DNA from: JBGPTK01 sp963797765
GTDB taxonomy: Bacteria > Acidobacteriota > Terriglobia > Acidiferrales > UBA7541
Assembly (NCBI GenBank): GCA_963797765.1
Contig: CAWCQU010000003.1
Location: 2,046,001-2,110,000 of the forward strand
Direction of reading: 5' to 3'
Length of the DNA: 64,000 bases
How positions within the stretch are numbered: the first letter of the stretch is position 1; the number at the start of each line of letters is the position of its first letter. The position numbers and the translations under genes were made by a program. This document shows, one piece after another, positions 12,927-21,887 of this stretch. A model generated the notes under the pieces. The model was not told where the DNA came from. It did not search any database and saw only the letters and a program-made list of their open reading frames with translations.

Positions 12927-13672
12927 TTAGACGACAGGCCGGTTGCCTACCAATTTCAAGTTCACCTGTCCAATTCCGCCTTGGACGTTCAAATCAATCG
13001 ACACCGAAGATTTTCCATAGGCGTCATTCACATAGGAATCGCCGTCTTTCTTGAAGCCAGGAGCGCTGACCGTCCCGATCCCGCCCTGCACATTGGCCCG
13101 TACGCCAATCTCTTGTGGAAGCGATATCGAAGCCTGGCCCACGCCCCCCTCGATACTCACCGACAAGTTCTGTTTCCAATCGCCGGTTAAATCCACGTCA
13201 GCATTTCCCGCACCCACTTGCAGGTGGAGGCTGGTCAGCGATAGCCCGCTCAAATTCAACTCGGAATTTCCCGCTCCCATTTCCACGCTCAATTCCATGG
13301 GCACTTTGTTGTTTAAATGTAAGTCCCACGAATAATGAACACCGCCCAGATTGGTGTGCGTCTCGCCCGGTTGCATCGATCTCGAGCCGCCCTTCCGTGC
13401 CCTCGACCGCGTAGTTCACTTCCGGCTTCCATTCCGGGCACGTTGTATTGGAAGGTGGCGTTCATCAGGCTGGCCGAACCTCCGCTGATTTTCAAGTCGC
13501 CCGCGCCCATCTTCAACTCTGTCTGTACCGATTTCGCGGCGCCGAGTTCAACTGTTTTGGATTCCGTCTGCGTGGAACGGATGCGATACCTATCGCCGTT
13601 GCGGCAACCAGTCAAAACGGTGACAAAGGCCAGCGCGCTGAGCAAAGTGAGATCCAGTTTTCGTGGTTTCAT
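12927..13672 (-). pseudogene. toast-rack (DUF2154-like) lipoprotein, two frame changes
   Basis: Beginning at MKPRKLDL (ribosome binding site GAGGATG), the protein has a lipoprotein signal ending in the lipobox LTGC, then repeats rich in Gly, Asn and Leu: ELKMGAGDLKISGGSA, SVEMGAGNSELNLSG, LQVGAGNADVDLTGDW, SIEGGVGQASISLP and NVQGGIGTV. This is the stacked beta pattern of the toast-rack / LiaF-like adhesin fold. Frame changes near 13435 and 13375 split it; the middle piece NYAVEGTEGRLEI lies in a third frame. The total length minus two bases is divisible by three (247 residues), as expected for two single-base insertions. It is likely an outer-surface or periplasmic lipoprotein of unknown role. 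Confidence 0.65.
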
Positions 13673-13818
13673 TTCACATCCTCGATTCAGCAATCGAAGC
13701 CGGGTAATTGTGCCCCAAGCATAACTTCGCTCCGGATGATGTCAACGACATAAGATACGAGGACGGCCACCTAAAATGTTCCACCTTCTTCTATTACGAG
13801 GCAAAGGATACCAGCGAG

Positions 13819-14880
13819 CTAGGGCGCTTTGGCCGCTACCACGCCGATATTTGCGATCGTGTCTCCCTTCTTCATCGACGGCACTGCGTTGATGTAAAGA
13901 ACCACGCCCGAAGCGGGCGCTCGCGCCTCTTGAATCTTCTTTCCGAAGAAATCGGTGACGTAGCCGACTTCCATTCCTTCAGCAACGTACGTTCCGCGGC
14001 GCACCAGAGGATAGAAAACTCCTTCCTGGTCGCCGGTGATCGAAGCGATTTTGTCTATCCACACTGGATTTTGGATCATGTCGGCCTTGCCTGGCAGCAT
14101 TTTTAGATAGCGCATCACGCTGAAGCAGCCGTTGATCAGGGCATTGGTATCCTCGGGCTCCGTCGTGCCTGCATAGCCCGCTTCCGCCGCGATGGCGGGC
14201 TTGCCGCGCGTCGAGGCCGTGTTTTCCAGATAGCGCGATGCGTTCGGATCCTTCGGCCGGTCCTCCACGATGATGATATGGTCGAGGCCAAACGCCAAAA
14301 CCATGTCGTGAGTGATGGCGTCCTGCTTCGCGTTTCCAGTTTTCGTCCAGTAGCTGTAAGGGCGTAAACTTTCGTCCAAATCGCCGCCATGTAGATCGAT
14401 CAAGTAGTCGCATTGCTGCACCACTTGCTGCGTGATCAGGAGCGACGCGCGCTCCGTTTGCGTTCCGTCCGCCTTGCCCGGATAAAAGCGGTTCATGCTT
14501 TTTCCGTCCACGGGATTCACGTGCGGCACTTTCTGTTCGAACGAGGCGATGTTCACCAGGGGCACGACAATCACCGTCCCGGAGATTTCCGCGGGATTGA
14601 GCCACTGGAGCACCCCTTCCAGCGCGATAATCGAGGCATATTCGGTGCCATGCGCGCCTGTCACCAACGCAAGCACAGGCCCCGGCTTCGCTCCGTGCAC
14701 CACCACGACTGGAATTTTGGTTGCGGCATCCACTCCCGCGGGGACTTCGATGTAGCCTGTGGCCTTCTGCCCCGGCCCAGCGCTCGCTGTGCCCACCGTA
14801 AAATTCTTTTCCTGCGCACGGAGCGTTAACGCGCCTATGGCCGCAGTCACTGCCAGAGCCATCATCAGGAATCGCCGCAT
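13819..14880 (-). CDS. exported succinylglutamate desuccinylase / aspartoacylase-family hydrolase
   Basis: This 353-residue protein has a signal peptide (MMALAVTAAIGALTLRAQ) and a zinc carboxypeptidase-like fold of the AstE/AspA family. Zinc ligands are visible as His and Glu in TGAHGTEYAS and His in YLIDLHGGDLDE. The C-terminal third (VRRGTYVAEGMEVGYVTDFFG, then APASGVVLYINAVPSMKKGD) resembles the biotinyl-like domain found in many family members. The family hydrolyses N-acyl amino acids or related amides; the substrate here is unknown. It is transcribed toward the toast-rack gene, about 150 bases away, and divergently from the molybdenum hydroxylase pair. Confidence 0.8.
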   Translation of the reverse strand: MRRFLMMALAVTAAIGALTLRAQEKNFTVGTASAGPGQKATGYIEVPAGVDAATKIPVVVVHGAKPGPVLALVTGAHGTEYASIIALEGVLQWLNPAEISGTVIVVPLVNIASFEQKVPHVNPVDGKSMNRFYPGKADGTQTERASLLITQQVVQQCDYLIDLHGGDLDESLRPYSYWTKTGNAKQDAITHDMVLAFGLDHIIIVEDRPKDPNASRYLENTASTRGKPAIAAEAGYAGTTEPEDTNALINGCFSVMRYLKMLPGKADMIQNPVWIDKIASITGDQEGVFYPLVRRGTYVAEGMEVGYVTDFFGKKIQEARAPASGVVLYINAVPSMKKGDTIANIGVVAAKAP

Positions 14881-15075
14881 CGATCTCCTCCGAGTTGCTT
14901 TGGATTGACCCGCGTGATTATACCTCCACTTTCCTCTGTGATTATGGCTTGCGCAATTATGCCTGCCTGCTGGTTTCGTCTTATAATCTGAGCATGCGGT
15001 TCATGCGCTACGCTCGATGGGTTGGATTTTATAAGCAGATCACCTTCCTAACGTATTCCGAAAGCGAGGCTTGCT

Positions 15076-15555
15076 ATGCCTAGAATCACGCAATTAAACG
15101 TAAATGGTTCGATCCACGCCGTAGATGCCGATGACGATTGGAGTCTGCTCTCCGTGTTGCGCGATCAATTGGATTTGACCGGCAGCAAGTACGGCTGCGG
15201 CGAAGGCCAGTGCGGTGCATGCACCGTGCTGATCGATGGCAACCCGCGCCGCTCCTGCATCACGCATGTCGGCGCCGCTGCTAACAAGAAAATCACTACC
15301 ATCGAAGGGCTGGAGCAAAACGGAAAATTGCATCCGCTGCAAGAAGCGTTTCTTGCCGAAGACGCAATGCAGTGCGCGTACTGCACTTCGGGAATGATTA
15401 TGACCGGCGTTGCACTGTTGCGCTCGAATCCGAATCCTTCGGAACAGGAAGTTTCAAAATTCATGGAAGGAAATATTTGCCGGTGCGGGACGCAGCCGCG
15501 CATTGTTGCTGCTGTTCGCAGAGCCGCAACGGCATCGAAGGAGTCCGGCCGATGA
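15076..15555 (+). CDS. [2Fe-2S] small subunit of a xanthine-dehydrogenase-family oxidoreductase (IorA type)
   Basis: The protein carries two iron-sulfur clusters that pass electrons from the molybdenum subunit. The first, plant-ferredoxin-like motif CGEGQCGACTVLIDG and its fourth Cys in RRSCITH lie at residues about 40-65; the second cluster motif is CAYCTSG and later CRCGTQPRI. The length of 159 residues is typical. Its TGA overlaps the ATG of the large subunit in an ATGA junction at 15552-15555, so the two are translationally coupled. This is the two-subunit layout (no FAD subunit) of isoquinoline 1-oxidoreductase and periplasmic aldehyde dehydrogenases. Confidence 0.9.
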   Translation: MPRITQLNVNGSIHAVDADDDWSLLSVLRDQLDLTGSKYGCGEGQCGACTVLIDGNPRRSCITHVGAAANKKITTIEGLEQNGKLHPLQEAFLAEDAMQCAYCTSGMIMTGVALLRSNPNPSEQEVSKFMEGNICRCGTQPRIVAAVRRAATASKESGR

Positions 15556-17777
15556 ATCCCAAATTGACTGTCGATTCACCGTTGCAGATTGGAACGGCGC
15601 GCCAGCCGGATGCGCCTGACGCATCTGCATTCATTATCGAACCGGAGCGCTACGAATTAGCCGCTGCGCCCACTTATCATTTCGAATTGCACCGCCGGGA
15701 ATTCTTCAAATTCCTTGGCGCCGGCATTCTGGTGTTTTGCGTCTTGAAGGATGCCTCGGCCGGGCAGGAATCCGGCCGCGCCGCAGCGGCAGGCCAATTT
15801 GGCGAGCCGTTGCCCAAGGAAATCGGCGCGTGGCTGCACATCGGGGAGAACGGAGTCGTCACTGTCTATACCGGGAAAGTTGAAATCGGCCAGAACATCC
15901 GCACATCGCTGAGCCAGGCCGTGGCGGAGGAATTGCGCGTGGCGGTGAAGACGATTCAAATGGTGATGGGCGATACGCAGCTCACTCCGTTTGATCTGGG
16001 AACGTTTGGCAGCCGTTCGACCCCCACGATGAATTTGCAGCTTCGCAAAGTTTCAGCAGCCGCCCGCAACGTGTTAACTGATCTTGCCGCGGCAAAATGG
16101 AACGTAGACCGCGGCCGGCTGGTCGCTGTCAATGGGCTAATCAGAGATCCGCAAACGGAGAAATGGATTAGCTATGCGGAACTTGTGCAGGGGAAGGAGA
16201 TCACTCAATCGATTCCGGTCGAGGATCCGCTCACGCCCGCCGCCGAGTGGAGGATTGCCGGCCAGCCGATCGGGAAAATTGATGCGCGCGATTTCGTCAC
16301 GGGAAAGCATCGCTACCCATCCGATCAACAACTTCCGGGCATGATTTACGGGAAGATCGTCAGGGCCGATTCGTTTAATGCCACGCTCGTTTCCGCCGAC
16401 ACCACCGAGGCTGCAAAGATTCCGGGGGTGGTCGTGGTGCGCGACGGCGATTTTATTGGAGTGGCTGCGCCGGATGAAGCCACCGCAACGCGAGCAGCCG
16501 CTTCCATCAAAGCTCAATGGAAATCCGATCCGCAGCCTTCGAACAAGAATCTTTTCGAATACTTGAAAAATAATCCCTTCGAAGCAAATGCCTCCGGCGG
16601 AAATAATCGCTACGAAGTAGGCTCGGTGGAACAAGCTCTCGCCTCGGCCGCTCATCGCCTCGAGCAGACTTACACCGTGCAGTACATCGCGCACGTTCCG
16701 CTCGAGCCTCGCGCCGCTCTGGCGCACTGGGAGGGCGATAAACTGACCGTCTGGACCGGCACGCAGCGCCCCTTCGGAGTCCGCGGCGAACTCGCTCAAG
16801 CGTTTCGCATTCCGGAATCGCAAGTGCATGTCCTGATGCCGGACATGGGCTCAGGCTATGGCGGCAAACATACGGGCGAGTGCGCTATCGAAGCCGCGCG
16901 ACTCGCGCGTGAAGCCAAGAAACCGGTAAGGCTGGTCTGGACGCGCGAAGAGGAATTTACCTGGGCCTATTTCCGCCCGGCCGGAGTGATCGAAATAAAA
17001 AGCGGCGTGCAAGCGGACGGTACGATCACGGCATGGGAATTTCACAATTACAATTCCGGCGCAGCCGCGATCCGCAGCTATTACGAAATTCCCAACCAGC
17101 GCATCGAATTTCATCCCACGAAGGCGCCGCTGCGGCAGGGTTCGTATCGCGCGCTCGCCGCCACAGCCAATCAGTTCGCCCGCGAATCCCATATGGACGA
17201 ACTCGCTAACGCCGTAAAAATGGACCCGCTCGAATTCCGGCTGAAAAACCTGAAAGATGACCGGCAAAAAGCGGTATTTCAAGCCGCCGCAAATAAATTC
17301 GGCTGGAGACATCCAAAGAAAGCGCCGGGCCAAGGTTTCGGAATCGCCGGCGGTTTCGAAAAGGGCGGATATATCGCCACGTGCGCGGAAGTCACAGTGG
17401 ATCGCTCGACCGGCGATGTGAATGTGGTCCGCGTCGTTTCCGCCTTCGAATGCGGCGCGATCGTCAATCCCGATGGTCTTCGCAATCAACTGGTAGGCGC
17501 AAACATCATGGGCCTCGGCGGCGCGCTCTTCGAAGCCATCGAATTCGAAAATGGGCGCGTCCTGAATCCACGATTTTCCAAATACCGCCTGCCCCGGTTC
17601 AGCGACATTCCCAAACTCGAAACAGTTCTGATCGATCGCAAGGATATTCCCTCAGCGGGCGCTGGCGAATCTCCAATCATGGCGCTTGCTCCCGCCATTG
17701 GCAATGCGATTTTCGACGCCACCGGCGTCCGTTTGCGCGCGCTTCCGTTAGTGCCGAACGGATTGAAGAATTTCTGA
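15552..17777 (+). CDS. Tat-exported molybdopterin large subunit, IorB / aldehyde dehydrogenase type
   Basis: This is the molybdenum-cofactor subunit paired with the iron-sulfur protein just upstream. I place the start at the ATG of the ATGA overlap; the frame is open further upstream but that would lie inside the small subunit. A twin-arginine signal (HRREFFKFLGAGILVF) at about residues 50-65 shows export of the folded complex to the periplasm. The family's cofactor-contacting segments are visible: GKVEIGQNIRTSLSQAVAEEL, GTFGSRSTPTM, MPDMGSGYGGKHTGE and APLRQGSYRALAATANQFARE, with the C-terminal AGESPIMALAPAIGNAIFDATG. The AGES segment includes the conserved catalytic Glu. Likely substrates are aldehydes or N-heterocycles; I cannot choose between them. 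Confidence 0.88.
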   Translation: MNPKLTVDSPLQIGTARQPDAPDASAFIIEPERYELAAAPTYHFELHRREFFKFLGAGILVFCVLKDASAGQESGRAAAAGQFGEPLPKEIGAWLHIGENGVVTVYTGKVEIGQNIRTSLSQAVAEELRVAVKTIQMVMGDTQLTPFDLGTFGSRSTPTMNLQLRKVSAAARNVLTDLAAAKWNVDRGRLVAVNGLIRDPQTEKWISYAELVQGKEITQSIPVEDPLTPAAEWRIAGQPIGKIDARDFVTGKHRYPSDQQLPGMIYGKIVRADSFNATLVSADTTEAAKIPGVVVVRDGDFIGVAAPDEATATRAAASIKAQWKSDPQPSNKNLFEYLKNNPFEANASGGNNRYEVGSVEQALASAAHRLEQTYTVQYIAHVPLEPRAALAHWEGDKLTVWTGTQRPFGVRGELAQAFRIPESQVHVLMPDMGSGYGGKHTGECAIEAARLAREAKKPVRLVWTREEEFTWAYFRPAGVIEIKSGVQADGTITAWEFHNYNSGAAAIRSYYEIPNQRIEFHPTKAPLRQGSYRALAATANQFARESHMDELANAVKMDPLEFRLKNLKDDRQKAVFQAAANKFGWRHPKKAPGQGFGIAGGFEKGGYIATCAEVTVDRSTGDVNVVRVVSAFECGAIVNPDGLRNQLVGANIMGLGGALFEAIEFENGRVLNPRFSKYRLPRFSDIPKLETVLIDRKDIPSAGAGESPIMALAPAIGNAIFDATGVRLRALPLVPNGLKNF

Positions 17778-17876
17778 GCGGCGGCCGCGCGAGTTCACGT
17801 CATAAAACTTCACTTTCACGCAACGCTGAATCAGAATAAAATTGCTGCCTCTCAATCCCACTCCGGAGGCATTTCG

Positions 17877-18590
17877 ATGAAATACACGCGGCTGTGTTTG
17901 CTCTGCCTGCTCCCGATCTCGTTCACATTCTTGATTGCGGTTTCCGCTGCTCCGAACCACCTTGCCTCAGCCCCGGCGCAATCAACAGGGTCCGTAGCCA
18001 GTTCGAAGGTCGTTTACGTCAGCGACTTCGAATTAGATGCCGAGAACTTGCAAACCGCGCAAGGCGCCGGTTCCGGCACCGGACCAACCGGGCGAACGCG
18101 AATCATTGAAGGTCCGCGCGCGAAGAGAAAAGAGGAAGACCCCGCCGCGCAAGCTCAAAAACTGGTCAGTGAAATGACCCACGACCTGATCACGGATTTG
18201 CAAAAGGCCGGATTCACTGCTCACCAACTGATGCCCGGCGAATCCCACCCCACCGAAGGCCTGTGGCTTCATGGCGTATTTACGGAAGTGGACGAAGGAA
18301 ATCGCCTCCGCCGGGCGGTAATCGGCTTCGGTTCGGGAGCAGCGACAATGGATCTTTACGTCACACTCACGGATTTGGCCAAGCCCAATCAATCCCTGTA
18401 TGAAATCGACACGAAGGATAGCAGCGGCAAAAAGCCCGGCGCTGCCATCACCATGAACCCGTACGCCGCCGCCGCGAAATTTGTAATGGAGAAAAACGCT
18501 ACGGATAAAGTTGTCAAGAAAACGGCCGGCCAGATCGTCGACGACATGGTGAAGAAATTGAACGCTGGCGCCGCCAAATCGGGCCAGTAG
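17877..18590 (+). CDS. DUF4410 exported protein
   Basis: The 237-residue protein starts with a signal peptide (CLLPISFTFLIAVSAAP). The region VVYVSDFELDAENL, a charged linker, AQKLVSEMTHDLITDLQKAGF, GLWLHGVFTEVDEGNRLRRAVIGFGSGAATMDLYV and the Lys-rich tail are the recognisable DUF4410 layout found in Acidobacteria and Proteobacteria. The family is thought to be periplasmic or outer-membrane associated, with no known reaction. A GGAGG site lies before the ATG. It follows the molybdenum hydroxylase pair by about 100 bases and may be read from the same transcript. Confidence 0.75.
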   Translation: MKYTRLCLLCLLPISFTFLIAVSAAPNHLASAPAQSTGSVASSKVVYVSDFELDAENLQTAQGAGSGTGPTGRTRIIEGPRAKRKEEDPAAQAQKLVSEMTHDLITDLQKAGFTAHQLMPGESHPTEGLWLHGVFTEVDEGNRLRRAVIGFGSGAATMDLYVTLTDLAKPNQSLYEIDTKDSSGKKPGAAITMNPYAAAAKFVMEKNATDKVVKKTAGQIVDDMVKKLNAGAAKSGQ

Positions 18591-18718
18591 TTCGCCTTTA
18601 CCAGTTGCATTAATAGACTTCGTCTGCCCGCCCGGCGGCAATCCCGGCGCGTAAGAATCGCGCTGGGAGCGCCTCGAGTCATACATCGGAAGCCCATCCA
18701 TTTTGGCAAAATAAGCGC

Positions 18719-18750
18719 TTGACCCTGGAACGCATTCCAGGGTTGATACT
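18719..18750 (+). promoter_or_regulatory. MerR-type promoter and operator
   Basis: A -35 box TTGACC (18719-18724) and a -10-like TGATAC (18744-18749) are separated by an unusually long 19-bp spacer. The spacer contains the perfect inverted repeat CCCTGGAA-cgca-TTCCAGGG (18723-18742). Long spacer plus dyad between the boxes is the hallmark of promoters untwisted by MerR regulators. The merR gene itself starts 24 bases downstream behind AAAGGAG. Confidence 0.85.
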
Positions 18751-18773
18751 TTTGTTGGCCAAAGGAGACAGAC

Positions 18774-19310
18774 ATGCGGCCGGGAGAACTCGCACGACAA
18801 CTTGGCATCAGCACGGACACGTTGCGGCATTACGAACGTTTGGGGCTTTTGCCGATTCCGCCGCGAACCAGCGGCGGCTACCGCGACTATTCGTCGCAGG
18901 CTTTGGATCGAGCGAGCTTGATCCGGCGCGCTCTCAGCGTGGGCTTATCCCTATCCGATCTGAAAGCGATCCTCAAGATCCGCGACCGGGGAGGAGTTCC
19001 CTGCCAGAGTGTTCGCAATTTGGCGGATGCCAAACTTCATCAACTGGAACAGCAAATCGAGGACCTTCTAGCCATTCGGGATCAACTTCGACGTGTTCTG
19101 CACTCCTGGAACAAGCGTCTGGCCCGCACGCTACAAGGGGAACGGGCCAGATTACTCGAAACTTTGCCGCGCGGATCAGCACGGCAAGTTTCTCCGGTTC
19201 GACGGACGGACAAATCAGCCAACACCAAAAGGAAGGTGCAAAGTGAAAAGCACAATTTTCGTAGCACTGCTCGTCCTGGCGTTCTCCACCAGCGCTCAAC
19301 AGAAAAATGA
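18774..19310 (+). CDS. MerR-family transcriptional regulator
   Basis: The N-terminus (MRPGELARQLGISTDTLRHYERLGLLP) is a standard MerR winged helix-turn-helix, followed by GGYRDYSSQALDRASLIRRA and the SVGLSLSDLKAILK segment. A long dimerisation helix (residues about 75-110) holds a single Cys in GVPCQSVRNLADAKL, a position used for metal binding in some ZntR/CueR relatives, but no C-terminal metal-loop Cys pair is seen. The effector is therefore unclear. It probably controls its own promoter, which has the classical long spacer. The last 23 codons overlap the next gene in another frame; the basic low-complexity tail after residue about 135 looks unlike other family members, so a frame error near 19170 is possible. 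Confidence 0.8.
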   Translation: MRPGELARQLGISTDTLRHYERLGLLPIPPRTSGGYRDYSSQALDRASLIRRALSVGLSLSDLKAILKIRDRGGVPCQSVRNLADAKLHQLEQQIEDLLAIRDQLRRVLHSWNKRLARTLQGERARLLETLPRGSARQVSPVRRTDKSANTKRKVQSEKHNFRSTARPGVLHQRSTEK

Positions 19311-19752
19311 TCAAGCCAAGCCCGATGAAAAGCATTGCGAGATGATGAAACGCGGCGACCAGGCCATGGGTTTTTCCCATGAAAAAACCACTCATCATTT
19401 TCTGCTCTCCGCCGATGGCGGTTCCATCGAGATTCAGGCTAATGATCCAAAGGACAGCGCCAGCCAGGACCAGATTCGCGAACATCTCTCGCACATCGTA
19501 AAAATGTTCGCGGCTGGCGATTTCGACGTCCCTATGTTCATTCACGGTGTAACGCCACCCGGTGTCCCCGTCATGAAAACACTGCACGACCAAATTGATT
19601 ACACATTTGAACAAATGGACAGAGGCGGCCGGGTGCGGATCACGACGAAAAACTCCGAAGCACTCGAGGCGGTTCATGAATTCCTTCGCTTCCAAATCTC
19701 CGATCACCAAACTGGCGACCCGACAGATCCGAACAACCACCATCACGATTGA
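19243..19752 (+). CDS. conserved exported protein downstream of merR
   Basis: From a GTG start with a GGAAGG site, the 169-residue protein has a short signal peptide (TIFVALLVLAFSTSAQ). The mature part includes HEKTTHHFLLSADGGSIEI, QIREHLSHIVKMFAAGDF, MFIHGVTPPGVPVMK and a C-terminal EALEAVHEFLRFQISDHQTGD, ending in a His-rich NNHHHD. This pattern matches a widespread family that databases sometimes mislabel as aspartate carbamoyltransferase; it lacks that enzyme's features. The many His residues and the upstream MerR gene hint at a metal- or redox-related periplasmic role, but this is inference. The gene overlaps merR by 68 bases and is likely under the same promoter. Confidence 0.65.
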   Translation: MKSTIFVALLVLAFSTSAQQKNDQAKPDEKHCEMMKRGDQAMGFSHEKTTHHFLLSADGGSIEIQANDPKDSASQDQIREHLSHIVKMFAAGDFDVPMFIHGVTPPGVPVMKTLHDQIDYTFEQMDRGGRVRITTKNSEALEAVHEFLRFQISDHQTGDPTDPNNHHHD

Positions 19753-19910
19753 CTCCGGCCTCCAGCGCGGGCGAGTTCATCTCTCGCCCGCGTTACTTCC
19801 GGCAGTTTTGCCGTCGCGCTCCCTTCCCTACTTTGCAGGAAGCTCCCAGTTCCGCTATGCTTTCATCCGGATCCTGCAGTCCGGATTCCTGAAATTCTCC
19901 AGGAGGCACG

Positions 19911-20480
19911 ATGAAGTTCGCGACCCGGCCAAGTTTCCGGGCTTATCTTCTGATGGGGTTAATTCTGATGACAGCAGCTTCCCTGTTTGCAGCATCCAGC
20001 ATTTACGATTTCTCGTTGCCGTCGATTGACGGGAAGCCAATGCCGCTTTCCGAGTTCAAAGGCAAAGTGATTCTGGTGGTCAACGTGGCCAGCCGCTGCG
20101 GCTACACGCCGCAATATACCGCCCTGGAAACGATTTACGAAAAATATAAGGATCAGGGCTTTGTAATCCTAGGATTCCCGGCAAATAATTTTGGCCAGCA
20201 AGAACCGGGCACAAACGAGGAGATCAAGACCTTCTGCTCGAGCAAATACAACGTCACATTTCCAATGTACGGCAAGGTATCCGTGAAGGGCGATGATCAA
20301 ACGCCGCTGTATTCCTATCTAACGAAAGATGCCAATCCGTCCGTGGCCGGCGACATCAAGTGGAATTTCACTAAGTTTCTGGTCGATAAGAACGGGCACG
20401 TGGTGCAGCGCTTCGAATCCAAGGTCACGCCGGATTCACCCGAAGTCGTGGCGGCAATCGAAAAGCAGCTAAAGCAATAG
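19911..20480 (+). CDS. glutathione peroxidase family protein, exported
   Basis: Thiol peroxidase of the GPx family that reduces hydroperoxides. The peroxidatic Cys lies in NVASRCGYTPQY, the family signature GFPANNFGQQEPGTNEEI follows, and the partner Trp/Asn are in KWNFTKFLVDKNG. A second Cys in TFCSSKYNVTF sits at the resolving position of thioredoxin-dependent GPx enzymes. Unlike most cytosolic homologues it begins with a signal-like segment (YLLMGLILMTAASLFAAS), so it probably acts in the periplasm. An AGGAGG site precedes the ATG. It is the third gene in a row after merR and could belong to the same stress response. Confidence 0.9.
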   Translation: MKFATRPSFRAYLLMGLILMTAASLFAASSIYDFSLPSIDGKPMPLSEFKGKVILVVNVASRCGYTPQYTALETIYEKYKDQGFVILGFPANNFGQQEPGTNEEIKTFCSSKYNVTFPMYGKVSVKGDDQTPLYSYLTKDANPSVAGDIKWNFTKFLVDKNGHVVQRFESKVTPDSPEVVAAIEKQLKQ

Positions 20481-20496
20481 GATTCGAATTCGAATC
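20481..20496. repeat. perfect 16-bp palindrome after gpx
   Basis: GATTCGAATTCGAATC is its own reverse complement and begins at the base after the stop codon. It could be a stem without loop or a protein-binding site; there is no T-run. Confidence 0.5.
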
Positions 20497-20790
20497 GCGA
20501 GAAACTCAGTAAATCGTGATTTCTTACAAAGAAACGGGATGAGAGAAGCGGGCCCATGAATTTGATGCAAGGGTTACCGAGTCCGCAACCCATATATCAC
20601 TTCGTGCAAAGATGCCTATACTGCCTCGCGAGGAGCTCCCGGCTCATCTTCGAGGCTCGCGGCTAACCATCAATGACATTCAAGTATCTCATCGGACCAT
20701 CCTATTATGTGGCTTCCACCATCACGCGCCAAAAGTTCTACACTGCCTGAAGGGTATTTCCCCAAGTGATTGAATACAAAGCATGTAAGA

Positions 20791-20876
20791 AGTGGCGTGC
20801 CCTAGGCGACGGATTTAGTCAGGATGAGTTAAATCAAAAACTCAGTCCGGCACCATGAATGAAGTGGCACGCCACT
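20791..20876. repeat. inverted repeat, 11-bp arms
   Basis: AGTGGCGTGCC (20791-20801) and GGCACGCCACT (20866-20876) are perfect inverted copies 64 bases apart in a gene-free stretch (20481-20899). It may be a small mobile or REP-type element; I see no reading frame inside. Confidence 0.5.
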
Positions 20877-20899
20877 GTGGCGTCGAGGGCCTGCTGTAA

Positions 20900-21355
20900 T
20901 CACTTCGCTGGAGCCTGAGCTGGAAGCTTGGCTGAATCCCCCGGCTTAGCAGGCTGGGAAGCTGGCTCGTTTTTCAGCTTGGCCATCGCTTCCTCCACGC
21001 GCTTCTTGAAGTCACCCTGGTCGTTGTGCGAAAGTCCGCTATACATCGACACAACACTCATTTCGCACGTGGTACCAATCTGCGACAAGGAGACGTGGTT
21101 TTTTCCCTGGTTGACCGCTCCAATGACGGACCAATGAATGGAGTGTTTCACATTGTAGTCAGCAGTCATTTTCTCGTCGTCACTCTGGACGTCTTTGTAG
21201 TTGTCCGGATTGCCAAGGGCGAGTTTGACCGCAGCCCAAACCTCGCTGCAAGGAACGGGATAGGTATTCTTGTAAGTCTTGTCGCCGGCGCCGAACGCCG
21301 GCAGAGCAAGAGCAAGGGACAGCAACACTACAAACACAAGCCTCGTTTTCATCAT
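20900..21355 (-). CDS. exported protein of unknown function
   Basis: The 151-residue protein has a clear signal peptide (LVFVVLLSLALALPAFGAG). The mature domain contains NTYPVPCSEVWAAVKLAL, a long polar stretch with Trp, SLSQIGTTCEMSVVSMYSGL, and a C-terminal low-complexity Pro/Ala/Lys tail. Two Cys residues could form a disulfide in the periplasm. A GGGAGAAA site precedes the paired ATG codons. The N-terminal domain resembles small exported proteins of Acidobacteria often annotated only as hypothetical; I cannot assign a function. Confidence 0.65.
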   Translation of the reverse strand: MMKTRLVFVVLLSLALALPAFGAGDKTYKNTYPVPCSEVWAAVKLALGNPDNYKDVQSDDEKMTADYNVKHSIHWSVIGAVNQGKNHVSLSQIGTTCEMSVVSMYSGLSHNDQGDFKKRVEEAMAKLKNEPASQPAKPGDSAKLPAQAPAK

Positions 21356-21524
21356 GACATTTCTCCCTATAAACGTGCGGCAAAAATGCTCGATTTTTTG
21401 CCAAATCTCATAAAGTTTAATTCGAGAGCCGATTTTTAAATATTTTCCGTCAAACCAGAATTTCCGTTTTCAGTTCTCACCCTACTCGAGTTCTACGCCC
21501 GTTCGCCTCTGATTTCAAGGTCCA

Positions 21525-21745
21525 GGCGAATAGTTGTCCTCCTCGGCCAACCTTTCGGTCTCAAACGTCTGCAAACGGGAGGTCAACGCTGCACCACGAT
21601 CCTAAGTTTTCTCGGAACCGATCAACCGGAACGGCGGATCCTGCAAGACTCGCTCAGCATCGTTGACATCCTCATAGCCCCCGATGCGGCTGTGGACGGG
21701 CTGGCGCAACGGGTCGGCCAGCGGAAGCTGCTTAGTTGACATGGC
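21525..21745 (-). mobile_element. relic of an IS1380-family transposase
   Basis: Read on the minus strand the sequence encodes PLRQPVHSRIGGYEDVNDAE, then RVLQDPPFRLIGSEK, a stop, and DRGAALTSRLQTFETERLAEE. This is the recognisable N-terminal-middle part of IS1380-type DDE transposases (GYEDVNDAERL and FRLIGSEKI-WERGAALTSRLQTFETE). Only about 70 codons remain, with an internal stop and no visible ends, so it is a dead fragment. Confidence 0.65.
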
Positions 21746-21887
21746 CGTTTTGTCTCTCACCCATTGGGTGTTGACCTCTGGCGTGCCTTCATCACGTACA
21801 TACCAGCATCAATATTGATGTCGACGAACATCGGAAGGTTCGTAAGTGCAGTTCAAAATGGAAATGCGGGGTAAATACTCGCTGGTG

